A stretch of 64,000 nucleotides of DNA from Ananas comosus (GCF_001540865.1 NC_033636.1:7535912-7599911), one strand, 5' to 3'; shown: positions 35,013-46,990, numbered from the stretch's first letter. Notes: generated from the sequence alone by a model not told the origin. Numbers and translations: made by a program.

Positions 35013-37257
35013 ACTGGGATCATAGCGGCCACTATGGCGTCTGTAGCGGCTGCTATAGAGGGAGCAATCGCAGGGGTCTATTTTAGAACTCAATTTTCTA
35101 AAGATTCGAGCAACATCATGACTAAAGATCATGAGGATCTTCAATCATGATTCCAATAATGAATTATTAAACAATTAAATTACAATAGATAGACTAGAGA
35201 AATTATTTTGCCTACAAAAAAAATGTTTTCATTTTCAGTATAACATTGAATCCTTTAATCACATCATTTGGTTGCAAAGATGAAATGGTAATTTAATTTC
35301 CTTAAAATCTGTAGATGACAATTTAATCACAACAAACAATAATAGAGAAGCAAAATACTTTTATAACAAAGGAAAATTAAGGCATAACTATGAAACGGCA
35401 CTTTAATTTCCTTCAAAATGGTAGATGACAATTCAATCAAACAACGAACAACAAAGGAAAGTTAACGTGAAACTTACGTTATTACCGCTGGCAAATCCAA
35501 GCAAAGTGTCTCAAGGCCGCCATCCACCTCTCTTTCAACTGTTACTTCTTGTTTTTCCTTATCCAATATTACCTACTAAAGGCCAAAACAAGAAGTTATG
35601 CATAGTCTACAATTGGCATGAGTATATAATTCCAAATAAGATTGCAAGCTTGTAGGTAAGTTGATTAGTTAATAGGCACACATGTAGAAAAAAAGAGAAT
35701 AGTTATAAAAGTTTATAATCCACCTCTCTTTTTGAGACCAACAATCACAATAAGCAATACTATCCTTCGCCAACACTCATCATCAACTACCCCTATCAAT
35801 ATCATTAACCATTATCACCATTTGGCACCACCCTCTAGCGCAACCAAAAAACAGCTCCATCCTCCCACACTATTAGCCACCACCCACCAACATATCCAAC
35901 CGATATTATCACTACAACACACTACCATCAGCCACCACCCACCACCAAGATGATTGCAACTATTGAACATCAATATCATCGGCCACTGCCTACCATTAAT
36001 CACCACCATTGTCAACCACCATCATTGCCAACCACTAGCCTTCCATTTGCAATAACCAATGATAGTAGTGGCTAACTAGAATGATAATGGCCAACTATGG
36101 TGGTGGCTAGCTGATAGAGTGGTGCCCAAGGAGAATAGTGGTTGGAGACAATGATTGTAGCCTACATAGGTTGCGACATTGGCGGCGTCCAACATTGAAA
36201 AGAATGGCAGCAACATAGGCAGCAACTGGGCAACAGGTAATGGTCAGCAGTGATAGTTGTTTATCTTTGAAACTTTCGCAAACTTTAGAGGAAACCTAAA
36301 TGTGGAAATAATATATCCCAGGTAATCCAATTGAAGTTCATTGGACGAACAAAATATAGGGATAAATGTTTCTTCTAATCTGACTATAGATACAGGTTTT
36401 ACAGAATTCAAATTTTACATCCGCAGCTTGGAAATCACAAACACATAAGGATCTGTAGTTTGCTCCCCAAAGGACTGAACTCCCGCATATCATTACTAAC
36501 CTATTTAGCAAGACTCTTTATGATTTATCTTAGTGCATAGAGCTTTTGGAACTTTGTTAAATGAGACTATATTGGATGTTTCAAACGAATGAAAACTCAA
36601 GAAGAATTCATCTTTCCACAACTCTTAACTCGAATATGTTTTTGACAACTGTTTTTTTTTTTCTTTTTCCTTATGTTTCTTTTCTCTACTTTCAATTCCC
36701 ACCTTTCATCTAATATATATAGCTTCAAATATTCTAGTTAGAGGGCCAATATTCACAAAAGTATAAAACCACAAAGTCTATTGAAATTGAAATATGCTAA
36801 GAAGGCATTCGATTCGATTTAATTGGAGGGGTGAATGCAATTTTGAGTTCGAGTCTAACAATTCGTTGTTTGGTTTGACGAAAGTTGGGCAAAACAATAA
36901 GACTTACTCTTTCAGCCAATAATTGGGTGCAAATGACTTTGCCCTTAATAGGTCCAAAGTCACTTACAGTAAATCACAATCACAAGTACTATTGAAAGCA
37001 TTAAATGTAATTATTAAATTTTGACTACTCTATAGTGACTTTTGGGCAAACAAACAACAAGTGAAAATAGTATAGTAGATGTTTGGCCCGGCTGCTTTGA
37101 AACTGGACTGTGTTCATGGGCCTATAGGCCATTTGGAAAAGAATTATATGCACAACTTTTGCAATTGGGGACCACAGATATTGCGGTGGGCAAAACCTAC
37201 ACGGATGGAGCCTTTGCATTGGAGAAAGGCGGAAGACACAGCCACAACTTTAAGCAT
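35013..37257. other. Repetitive non-coding DNA with CAC-rich low complexity
   Basis: Between 35720 and 36260 there are irregular CCACCA/CCAT words that turn into TGGTGG/GGTGGC words further right, a loose inverted arrangement. The open frame at 35732-35953 is this low-complexity sequence. No gene or clear element ends were seen elsewhere. Confidence 0.45.
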
Positions 37258-37385
37258 TATTAATAAAATACCCAAATTGCCCTCAAACAGAACTTGAAAT
37301 TTGCTTAGGCCCCATTCTTCTTTTTTTTCTCTTCTTTCCTCCCATTGCTCTTTTTTCTCCACTGTTTAGTTCCCTTCTCAATCAA
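37258..37385. repeat. Left copy of a direct repeat bracketing 37399-40533
   Basis: TTAATAAAATACCCAAATTG, AACTTGAAATTTGCTT and a CT-rich stretch are repeated in the same orientation at 40536-40665. The two copies enclose the long-TIR element and its inserted LTR. At over 100 bases this is far longer than a transposition footprint. Confidence 0.65.
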
Positions 37386-37398
37386 TATTAATAAAGGA

Positions 37399-40300
37399 TT
37401 AATTTCATACAAGTCCCTGCAAATATAGTGAATGGCAAATATATTCCTACAAAGTTCAACTTTCATATGTTGTTCCTCCAAAAGTCCTAATATTTTTCAA
37501 TATGTCCCTGCCATTAGAATCTGTTAGAAAATTTTAGTTAACCATAAGTTAAATACTTAATCATGGTTAGCCAATAAGATAACTTGACATTTTTTACCCC
37601 TCTTATATTATACCTTCTTCTCTCAATCAAAACCCTAGCAATGGAAACTCTTCTTCTTCTTCTTCCTCTTCCTCTTCCTCTTCCTCTCTTCTTCATGCTA
37701 GTTTCGAACCCATCTCCATTAATCCACGATAGGTGTTGCTTCGCCCATATCAAATGCGTATTGCTTTTTCATTCAATTTTCTCTATGATTTTTTTTTTCT
37801 TTTTTTTGCTCAAAAAAAAAGATTTAGAAGAAAATGAGTGAGAAAAGATGTTACAACAATAGTGGAATGGGTTGGATTTTAAAAAGTCAGATGAGGAAGA
37901 AAATGACCACTGAATTATTTTGAGCGGGATATTTCTACATGATTATAGCTGCTGTGGCTTTTGAAGGAACAAATTTGTGATGGCAAAGAGGTCATTTCAC
38001 TTATTTGCTGTTAAAACATAAACGGTGCTTTAATGGTAATGTAGTGTCCTGGGAGTTATAGATCGGATTGGCTACAGTATTAGGGACTGGTCGACACATC
38101 TGGAGAGTGTCGGACTGAGTCGGAGTCGTTTTTGCACAAAATGGATGCAGAAATGGACTTGGCGCACTCAAATAAGCAAAACTGGAGTTTTGCCAGTTTC
38201 GAGCGCCTAGAATTGGGATTGGGTCGCCCAGAACTCGAGTGTTGATCTGAGCAGAAACTGGAAGCCAATTCGGATCCTGCTTCCGGGAGCCCAGATGTGG
38301 GTCCGAATGTTCACTTTGTGAATACCGAGTATGCTGACACGTGTATGGTGGTAGGTGAGGTCAGCCGGACCACATTATGGGCATAGCATATCGCAGGCGG
38401 AGGAACCGAAGAGGAATGTTTGTGTAGCTTGGAGGTTTCGGACACCCAGAACATGGTTTCGGGCGCCCGAAAGTGCCCGTTCCTGCAAGACTGCAGGCTA
38501 GCATCTCTTGTTCTTGAGGCTTATTTCACCCTTTCACCTCATTATAAATGGCTTGTATTCGACCCCTGAGAAGCTTTTTCACCTCTCCTTCACAGTGAAG
38601 CATACAATTGCATTCCAACCCCTCTAAATCCTCCACTTTGCTCAATTCCACCTTGAGGATTTCTATTTTAGCAGAATTCCAGTAGCGACCTTCGACGTTT
38701 TGGCTCGTATGCGACGTAGGAAGCTCCGTTTGCTGCGAACTTGGTTTGGTGGTTAGCTAACTTCTTGAAGATTTCGTGGAGCCATTTTGACAGCATTTGA
38801 TTGAGGTTAGCACAATCAATTTAGTGTTTTTCTGAGCTGCTGGTGGATTTGAGCTGAAATTGGGATTTTATTGGTTTTCTTGGATCAAACTTTAGAGGAA
38901 GCTGGATTTCGAACCAGAGAAGGTTGCTCCATCATACTCCACTGTTTTCGGGACTCTTCTTCACCTCAATTGGACATTGGAAGGTGAAGTTGACATTGAA
39001 ATTGAAGGAAATTAAGCTTAAGTGCTGAATTTTTGGTATATTGATGGAAATTGGTGTTTTTGTACTCAGATCTTTAGAGAGGTTTATTGCTGGTTGGAGG
39101 TTGGTCTCGACAGGGTTTTCCAGCGGTTGCGGACTGTCGTCGAGCTCGTGTTGAGGTGGGTTAATGATGCTTACCGGAATTTTCGGAATTACCTCCTAAG
39201 CCTATAGGTTGACAGCATGTGTTTTTAGCTTCGTTTAGGATGTTAAAAGCTCGATTCTTTGATTTGCATGATTTTTAAATCTGAATTGGAGCTTAGAATA
39301 TTAGCTAAATTATACATGTTGGACTTGGAATTGACTTAGGAGAAAATTGGCGATTCTACACCGTCATTGCTAAAACTACCAGATTTAGCTCTAGGAGCCG
39401 TAGTTTGTTTGTACCGCTGCAGTTTGTAGGCGGTGGATACCCAGGATAGTGTAGAATGCATTTACACTCGTGCTGAGATGCCGAGCTTATTGTTTTTACA
39501 GCGGTATTTAGGCTGTTCCGGACTGTCGGGTGCCGTTGAGATTGACGGTGGAGCCGGATTGCTGTTTTTGCATCAGATTGTGTCGAGAGAACGTGAGTTT
39601 AGTTGTTAGACCCTGTTTGCTTTGACTATAGCCTGTGAGAGCCTGATTGATCTCGGCAGAGATACGCTTGCATACTCGGTTGGGTAGCGCCCACGAGTGC
39701 CACTCCGGAGTTGGGCTTAGTGCTGTTGCGTTCGTGTCGTTGTGTCCTGATTGGACTCGCTCTCCACTGACTACCCAGCGTCGTGGTTGTTAGTGTAGCT
39801 TCGACAGGCGGAACGGGTGTATTCAGTCCCCATTGAGATTGGGTCAGAAATTGCATTATTCTACAGATAGTTAGCATTGGATCATGATAGTATAGTGGAA
39901 TATAGCTGTAAATTGTTTCCAGTTCCTTTACTATCATTGAGCATACTTTCTGTAGACTTAGTGGGTGAGCCGTTGAGTTTGGTAGCGGCACCCAATGAGG
40001 ACTACTTTTTGCAGTAGTTCTCACATCCAGTTATGGATCCTTTTTGCAGAGCCCTCTTCTTAGGCTGCTGCTGTCGTGGATACAGATCGTGGAAAGGGAG
40101 TCGCGAGTTAGATCCCTTCCCGTGTTGCTGCTTAGCTAGAGAGTTACCAGGTACAGGTAGTTGTAGTTTTTGGTTTTTATACATACTGATATTGGTTTCT
40201 CGCCGGTGCAAGCAATTTTGTATCAGGATACAATGCATGTATGTTGAACCGATGTTATTTATATATGTGTTCTCTTAGCAGCTCTATACTACAGGTTGTA

Positions 40301-40533
40301 GGTATGTTTACAGGTACAGGTACAGCCATCGCTTCGTATACAAGAAAAATTCCTATATATACGGCAGGTCTATTAGCGTGCCCGGGGAAACGAGTAATCC
40401 GCGGCGTGATAGATAACAAACCAGAGGTACATATGAAAACGTCAGGACTTTTGCAGGAATAACATATGAAAGTTGAACTTTGAAGGGATATATTTGTCTT
40501 TCATTATGTTTGCATGGACCTGTATAAAATTAA
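37399..40533. mobile_element. Long-TIR element of about 760 bp, split by a solo LTR
   Basis: The left arm from 37399 (TTAATTTCATACAAGTCCCT, then TTCAACTTTCATATGTTGTT) pairs with the right arm ending at 40533 (minus-strand TTAATTTTATACAGGTCCAT, then TTCAACTTTCATATGTTATT). Each arm is about 90 bases. Subtracting the LTR at 38040-40411 leaves about 763 bases. The interior includes AACCCTAGCAATGGAAACTC followed by CTT repeats, which looks like a gene leader but has no identifiable product. Confidence 0.65.
38040..40411 (+). mobile_element. Solo LTR of a Ty3/gypsy element, about 2.4 kb
   Basis: Starts TGTAGTGTCC, matching the TGTAGTATCC start of the LTR at 34254. It ends with GCTTCGTATACAAGAAAAAT, GCGTGCCCGGGGAA and GCGGCGTGATA, homologous to the end of that LTR. 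Flanks GGTAA (38035-38039) and GATAA (40412-40416) form a 5-base target duplication with one mismatch. No internal coding lies between the ends, so this is a solo LTR. TTATAAATGG near 38542 is a plausible LTR promoter TATA box. The upstream part holds repeated GGGCGCCCGAA-like words. Confidence 0.7.
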
Positions 40534-40535
40534 CC

Positions 40536-40665
40536 CATTAATAAAATACCAAAATTGTCGTCAAGCAAAACTTGAAATTTGCTTCAGTCCCATTCTTTTC
40601 TTTCCTTTTTTTTTCTTCCGTTACTCTTTCCTTCCCACTGGCCACTACCGCTTAGAGTCCTACCC
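40536..40665. repeat. Right copy of the direct repeat at 37258-37385
   Basis: Same orientation as the left copy and diverged by scattered substitutions. It begins immediately after the right arm of the long-TIR element. Confidence 0.6.
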
Positions 40666-41200
40666 TCGTTTCCTCTGGCCGATGCCGCTGCCACTGCCAC
40701 ACAGCTCTAAGCTGCCACTCCTGCTCCGACTCAACACTGCTGCTAGATTAGGACTCAAAAGAAGAGAATAAAGACAATTGAAGGAGATGAGCAAACGAGG
40801 AACCCGAGAAAGAGAATAGGCTCCAATTAAAGTCCAAATCCAACCGGTAAACGAACTCGTTACTTGAAAACTGCATGCGGTCGCCTATACGCCCGCGTAA
40901 TACAAGGTAGGCAGCATATAGGATCGCATCATGCAAGCTGTGCGATTTATTCACTGCACCGCCTAGGCTAGAACACCTTTTTCGAACATTGAAAAATTAT
41001 TTAGGCATCTTTAATTAGCTCTACTACCATCTCTTAAAAAGCTCTGGCCAAGACAAACATGCTCTAATTTTTGCACCTTAATCCAACATAAATTAGTTTG
41101 TGAAAGAGAATTATATTCTCAATGGTTAACTATCTAAAGGTCTTTGAGACATTATAAATCCCCTACATAAGGCTAAATGATATAATAAGTAACTTGTAAT
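40666..41200. other. Intergenic DNA, no gene seen
   Basis: Short low-similarity sequence between the nested element and the foldback palindrome. Frames at 40514-40771 and 40748-40954 show no protein character. Confidence 0.45.
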
Positions 41201-41208
41201 CACCTTGG

Positions 41209-43906
41209 CATTGTTTGGTAATGGAATTAGCTGGGGAATAACCTCTTATCCCCCAGCTATTCCCCAAACAACTTTTTTGGTGGTGGGAACTATTGGGATA
41301 AGTGAGCGGGGGGTAGGAACAACACCCTTTTGTCGTTGTGTGCCCGGATCTGAATTTTTCCAAAATTACCCCTGCAAGCGGCTTCTTCTTCCCCTTTTCG
41401 TCACAAGGTAAAGCTCTCTCTCTTGCTCTTTCTCGCCTACATCCTGCAGCTGGTCCCCTCTCTCTACCTTATCTCACCGAGCTCCTCTCCCGCCGCGGGG
41501 TTGTCTCTCTTTACGGCCTCCCCTTCCCGTAAGTCCTCTTCTTCTCTTCGCCTTCGGTCGTCGGCGCCGATGGTTTCCCCAAAGCTTGTGGGTTTGCGAA
41601 AGGTGCGATCCAAGGCCGGATCTGCACCGCCGGTAGCTTTCCGACGGGCTTTCTTGCACCCCTACACCCACTCGACGTGGATCGAGCCTTTTTCTTTCTC
41701 TCTACCTCACCTCACCTCACCGAGCACCATCTCTCCTCCTGCCGAATCCTATCTCTCCACCTACCCCTCCCGTGAGTCATCTCCCTCTCTTCGCCTCCGC
41801 CCGTCGGCGCCCGTGGTTTCCCTAAATCCAGTGGGTTTGCGACAGCCCTGGTGCGATCCAAGGGCGGATCTACACCGCCGATGGGTTTCCGGCGGCCTTT
41901 CTTGCAGCGCTCACCTCACCGAGCTCCCTCTGCCCTGCAGCCGGTTCCGCCCTCTCCACCTGCCCTCACCGAGCTCCCTCTACCCTGCAGCCAGTTCCGC
42001 CCTCTCCACCTGCCCTCACCGAGCTCCCTCTCCCCTGCACCCGGTTCCGCTCTTTCAACCTCTCTCCCGTCAGTCCTCGAAGGTAAAACTTACCGAAGCT
42101 TGTTGGTTTGCAAAATCGTTGCCTCAATCGATTGCGTTCTAGTGCCACTGTTGTACTCCTGCTCTTGCTCCCCTACTGGTACTCAAAAGTAAAACTTACC
42201 TGTTTGTTTCGACATTAATACTTGTATGGATTTTAAGCTTGATTGTGGGCATTTGAATTTAAATGATGGAATACATGTGTATAGCGATCAGTTTGTTGAT
42301 TGATTGGCAATGATGCATGTTTCCGTTACCATTAGTTGGCACGGCATGGAAGTCATATTCTGTGCAGCCCCATGGTAATCGGGGACTCTCTGAGCCACAA
42401 CGCGTCACAGCGTTGCTGCCTTGGTTTATCCAGCAGAGAAATCAATTGTGCTACAGTTTATCAATTGTGCTACAGTTTAAAAGAGAAATATATGATGAGT
42501 ATAAGAAAGCCCTGCCTGAATAAACTGTAGCACAATTGATTTCTCTGCTGGATAAACTAAGGCAGCAACGCTGTGACGCGTTGTGGCTGAGATTGTCCCC
42601 GATTACCATAGGGCTGCACAACTAATGGTAACGGAAACAGGCATCATTGCCAATTCAATCAACAAACCGATCGCTATACACATGTATTCCATCATTTAAA
42701 TTCAAATGCCCACAATCAAGCTTAAAATCCATACAGGTATTAATGTCGAAACAAACAGGTAAGTTTTACCTTCGAGTACTAGTAGGGGAGCAAGAGCCGG
42801 GGTACGACAGTGGCACTAGAACGCAACCGATCGAGGCAACGATTTTGCAAACCAACAAGCTTCGGTAAGTTTTACCTTCGAGGACTGACGGGAGAGAGGT
42901 TGAGAGAGCGAAGCCGGGTGCAGGGGAGAGGGAGCTCGGTGAGGGCAGGTGGAGAGGGCGGAACCGGCTGCACGGCAGAAGGAGCTCGATGAGGTGACCG
43001 CTGCAAGAAAGGCTGCCGGAAACCCACCGGCGGTGTAGATCCGCCCTTGGATCGCACCAGGGCTGTCGCAAACCCACTGAATTTGGGAAAACCACGGGCG
43101 CCGACGGGCGGAAGCGAAGAGAGGGAGATGACTCACGGGAGGGGTAGGTGGAGAGGGCGGAACCGGCTGCAGGGCAGAGGGAGCTCGGTGAGGTGAGCGC
43201 TGCAAGAAAGGCCGCCGGAAACCCACCGGCGGTGTATATCCGCTCTTGGATCGCACCAGGGCTGTCGCAAACCCACTGGATTTGGGGAAACCACGAGCGC
43301 CGACGAGCGGAGGCGAAGAGAGGGAGATGACTCACGGGAGGGGTAGGTGGAGAGAGAGGATCAGGCAGGAGGAGAGATGGAGCTCGGTGAGGTGAGGTGA
43401 GGTGGAGAGAAAGGAAAAGGCTCGATCCACGTCGAGTGGGTGTAGGGGTGCAAGAAAGCCTGCCAGAAAGCCACCGGCGGTGCAGATCCGGCCTTGGATC
43501 GCACCTTTCGCAAACCAACAAGCTTTGGGAAAACCACCGGCGCCGACGGCCAGAGGCGAAGGGAAGGAGAGGACTCACAGGAAGGGGAGGCCGTAGAGAG
43601 AGACGACCCCGCGACGGGAGAGAAGGAACTCGGTGAGATAAGGTGGAGAGAGGGGAACCAGCTGCAGGATGTCGGCGAGAAAGAGCAAGAGAGGGAGCTT
43701 TACCTTGTGACGAAAAGGGGAAGAAGAAGCCACTTGCAGGGGTAATTTTGGAAAAATTCAGAACCGGGCACACAACGACAAAAGGGAGGGTGGGAACTCC
43801 CCCTCACTTATCCCAATGCCCACCACCAAAAAAGTTGTTTGGGGAATAGCTGGGGGATAAGAGGTTATTCCCCAGCTAATTCCATTACCAAACAATGCCT
43901 AGGCGA
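41209..43906. mobile_element. 2.7 kb foldback palindrome with arms of about 1.3 kb and internal tandem repeats
   Basis: GGCATTGTTTGGTAATGGAA at the left end is inverted as TTCCATTACCAAACAATGCC at the right end. The inverted match continues inward to a central spacer of roughly 40-60 bases near 42480-42520, between TGTGCTACAGTTTA and TAAACTGTAGCACA. The outer 200 bases are moderately rich in AT. The middle of each arm is GC-rich with tandem units of about 50 bases (CACCGAGCTCCCTCT, CCCTGCAGCC, GTTCCGCCCTCTCCACCTGC). The right arm is longer because a unit of about 170-190 bases is repeated. Proline/serine-rich open frames mirror each other on both strands and I do not treat them as genes. A clear target duplication could not be fixed. 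It fits a foldback-type DNA transposon. Confidence 0.8.
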
Positions 43907-44539
43907 ACCATCAAAAATTAGGTTAACCTCCTTGTACCAATGCTTTTTTACTTTTTTTTTTTTCGATTATATATTTGCACATAAGATTAGGGTTACTCAT
44001 TTCGATAGAGATAGAAGTTGTAATAAAATACTAAAATAGCAAACAGATTTTCTTGATCTTATTCTCAGAACAATAAAATGATCTTTGAATGGAGATGAAA
44101 TATAATACAACTAATTTCTAAGAAAAAGCCTGATATTGAAAGTTACACTTATTACAAGGGGACAAAAAGTCAAAAATCATGAGCCATGCAACAAAAGTTT
44201 GTGATGAAACTGCTTAAGCTTGACTCAAGTTGAGTTAAAATTGTGTCAAAGAGCCAATTTGGTCACAAGCCAAGAAAGGTTATTCCGTTTCCTATATGGT
44301 TCTTTATACTGGTAGAAAATGGGAAGATGATAGAGGATCTACAGAGAATTTCACTGAGGAACAGCATTAAGGAAGTAAGCAAAACGACTTAGTTAAGAAT
44401 TTCACAACTCATAGGTGGCATTTAAATGCAAGTTGAGGATACTGAACTTCATATAGACAGGTTTTCTCGAGAGGTCTTTTCGTCTTAAGCAGGATGTCAA
44501 AGAGAGCTTGAATCGTAAAATAGTGTTTGATATTATTAC
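43907..44539. other. Non-coding DNA downstream of the ETFB remnant
   Basis: The remaining ETFB exons should lie here or further left if the gene were whole. I found no sequence encoding them. The region is AT-rich and featureless. Confidence 0.5.
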
Positions 44540-45109
44540 CGACCTTTGAGGCCAAGGTTGCTTGTGACCACTTAAGCAGTCCGGCTACCATTTGTCCTGT
44601 TTGGTTGCAGTCATCATCAATTGCCTATGAAGACCAAGTACAAGAAACAGTCAAAGGAGCATGCTTATTAAGAAGCAAATTAGTAATGTACTATAACTAT
44701 GAAAAACATCATAGAATGACAAATTACAGATACTGATCAATTGCGAATAGCATCAGATTTCTCTCATGCAAAATAATGGAACTGCAATTGAGTTATAATG
44801 TGAGGAAAAAAAGTTGGTAAGTTAAAATCTGAGAAAACTTAGAATAAGCAAACTATGACAATCTTCTACAGCATTGATACATTAACTAGCAGAAAGACAT
44901 AAAAGGCCTATTCGTGAAAAGTAGCCAGAGATAGAATTTCAGCTTGACAAAGATAAACACTTACCCAAGAAGACAAATTTGGATGAAACTACAACAAAGA
45001 GAATGCATGAGATGACATGAGTGCACCAAACACAAACTTTTGGGGAAGTTCCTGCCCAATTGGTTTCAATATGATCCACGTCAAAGAGGGGTAGAATTAT
45101 ACAGGTAAC

Positions 45110-46185
45110 CTCATTGAATTATTTTAATTTAGGATACACTAGGGATCTTCCAAAGGCATGGATTGTCAATATAAAGTGTGCTGCTCGAAACGGCCACCCA
45201 TAATAATTACATTAGATTTTCTCAATTATAAGAAAAGCTCATCTTGAAAATAGAAGTAAATCATGAACATATTAGCATGTGAACAGGGACCCACAAACGA
45301 AACAGCCATTATTACGACAAAGTGTTTAAATCCAAACTCCATGAGTCCAAGAGATTCAACACAAATCCTATCAGAACAACACAATCCAATTAAACTAAGC
45401 ACTACCCATCTCCCCAAATCCCATCTTCAGCTCAAAAAATCGGAAAAAAGAAAGAAGCAAAAATCCATCACCAGTTTGGCATGGATGAAGTCGTTTCTTT
45501 TGCTATTCTCATCCGATTAATACACCCCGGATACACTAGAACTCTTCCAAGAACTCATCGTCAATGTAAAGTGTGAAACGGCTAGCCTATATAACTACAT
45601 TAAACTCGTCCAAAAAAAATTATAAGCAAGACATCACCTCAAAAATATTATCAAATAATAAGGATATATCATCATGCTCAACACATTCCCACAAAGCAAG
45701 AAGTCATTTTTTATCAATGCCCTTCGTCTCCAACAGCTAAGGATCACAATTAGATCAAAACAACCACTATCCATCTCCCAAAATCCCACCTTTAGCTCAG
45801 AAAACCAAAAAAAGGCAAAAAATCCATCACCTGTTTGGCAAGGATGAGATCGTCTCTTTTGCGACTCTCATCGAGTTCAACTATCTCGGATTTCAAGAAC
45901 GGATTGTCAATGTAAAGTGTGACGCTTGAAACGGCCAGCCCATATAACCACATCAAATTTGTCCAAGAAAAAAAAAAATTATAAGCAATATATCACCTTG
46001 CAACTAGAATCAAATAACAAGCATATATCATCATGCCAACACAGACCCCTTTATCTCCAACAACAGCAAGAAGGATCACAATTCGATCAAAAGAACCACC
46101 ACCCATCTCCCAAAATCCCACCTTCAGCTCAGAAAAAACAAAGAATTAAGGCCAAAAAAAAAAAGAAAAAGAAAAATCCATTAAC
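45110..46185. repeat. Three diverged tandem copies, unit about 350 bp, in an ETFB intron
   Basis: Blocks around 45120-45480, 45480-45830 and 45830-46185 share, in the same order, GTCAATGTAAAGTGTGA, GAAACGGC, a TTATAAGCAA-type run, CCATCTCCCAAAATCCCACC and AAATCCATCACC. The last copy leads into the ETFB exon ending at 46186. Copies 1 and 2 carry exon-edge-like sequence (GTTTGGCAAGGATGAGATCG) in the matching place. Confidence 0.65.
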
Positions 46186-46276
46186 CTGCTTGCCGAGGAA
46201 GAGGAGGCCGGGGTTCTCGGAGTGGGCGAGGGCGCGGAGGATCTTGGCGACGGAGAGGGGGAGGAGGGGGCCGAGT

Positions 46277-46453
46277 ATGAGTTTAATATTAGTTATTTGA
46301 AGAGCCTTGATATTCATAATATGATAAAATAGTATATTTCACTTATGAATTGATTTATTTTATCATAAAAAAAAGACTTGAAGGGCAATTTAATATCCAT
46401 TTGAGGTATTGCCAAATACCATAATCAAGTAAATTAAAATAAATATGCTAAGA
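46277..46453. repeat. Dispersed repeat, copy of 47748-47924
   Basis: ATGAGTTTAATATT, AATATGATAAAATAGTATAT, TTTGAGGTATT and AAGTAAATTAAAATAAATAT occur in the same order and orientation in both places. The copy begins exactly where ETFB homology ends. Confidence 0.8.
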
Positions 46454-46655
46454 GAAGAGCTACTATACTTTCAAAGGTATAAGGGAGTTGGTGCTTTCAA
46501 TTTTATAGCCCTTGGATCAACCCGGTTTGACCATTTCTGACATTTGGATTACTATTATTATCTTAAGAAGACCACTAAACTCTAAGGTGGACCACTATCA
46601 TCCCAATTATATAATTCTTAATTCAAGAACCAAAAAGTCGAAAACACTAACACTT

Positions 46656-46656
46656 N
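46656..46656. other. Single-N assembly join inside ETFB exon 2
   Basis: An isolated N splits exon 2 from unrelated repeat sequence. The reading frame is open up to it from the right. Confidence 0.9.
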
Positions 46657-46945
46657 CTCGAGTGCGATCTCGCAGAAGGGGTTCATCGACATCTTCACGT
46701 TGCTCGTCTCCACCCCGCTCTGGGTGGAAGCGATAGAGAGAGAGAGCGATCAATCGATCAGAGACATGGGATGGGGATGGAGAGAGGAGGTGGAGGAGGA
46801 GGAGGAGTAGTACCTTGTCGGGTTTGACGCGGACCTTCACGGCGTAGTCGACGACGCGCTTCACCGCCACCATGATCTTCATCGTCGCGAGCTTCGGAGG
46901 TGAGCTTCTTTTTTTCTTTTTCCTCCCCTTTTTTTCTACAGTTGC

Positions 46946-46950
<5 letters not shown>

Positions 46951-46986
<36 letters not shown>
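46951..46986. repeat. (GA)n microsatellite in the ETFB 5' flank
   Basis: An uninterrupted GA run about 70 bases upstream of the ETFB start codon (CT on the transcribed strand), probably within the leader. A poly-A tract at about 47010-47038 follows. Confidence 0.85.

Positions 46987-46990
<4 letters not shown>

Larger units (their letters stand above)
44540..46882 (-). pseudogene. ETFB: Electron transfer flavoprotein subunit beta, incomplete
   Basis: Four minus-strand pieces match this mitochondrial electron carrier, which passes electrons from matrix dehydrogenases to ETF-ubiquinone oxidoreductase. Exon 1, 46882-46814, begins MKIMVAVKRVVDYAVKVRV. Exon 2, 46719-46657, contains VKMSMNPFCEIALE and stops at the N at 46656. 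A piece ending at 46186 reads PLSVAKILRALAHSENPG and LLFLGKQ. Exon 44624-44540 contains [12 protein letters not shown] and [14 protein letters not shown]. About 55 residues are missing between exon 2 and the third piece, which breaks at about 46276 into a dispersed repeat. The later third of the protein is not seen. Since one break coincides with an assembly N, the gene may be intact in the plant and mis-assembled here. The absence of 3' exons argues for true truncation. Confidence 0.8.

Noticed and set aside
41423..42142. Plus-strand open frame of 239 codons in the foldback arm
   Set aside because: Proline/serine-rich, made of tandem DNA repeats, and mirrored by the inverted arm; better explained by composition than by selection for a protein.
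42766..43773. Minus-strand open frame of 335 codons
   Set aside because: It is the inverted-arm counterpart of the previous frame with an extra repeat unit; no family resemblance.
41200..43915. A target-site duplication for the foldback element (CTTG versus CTAG or 3-base options)
   Set aside because: Candidates are short, mismatched and depend on where the terminus is set; not claimed.
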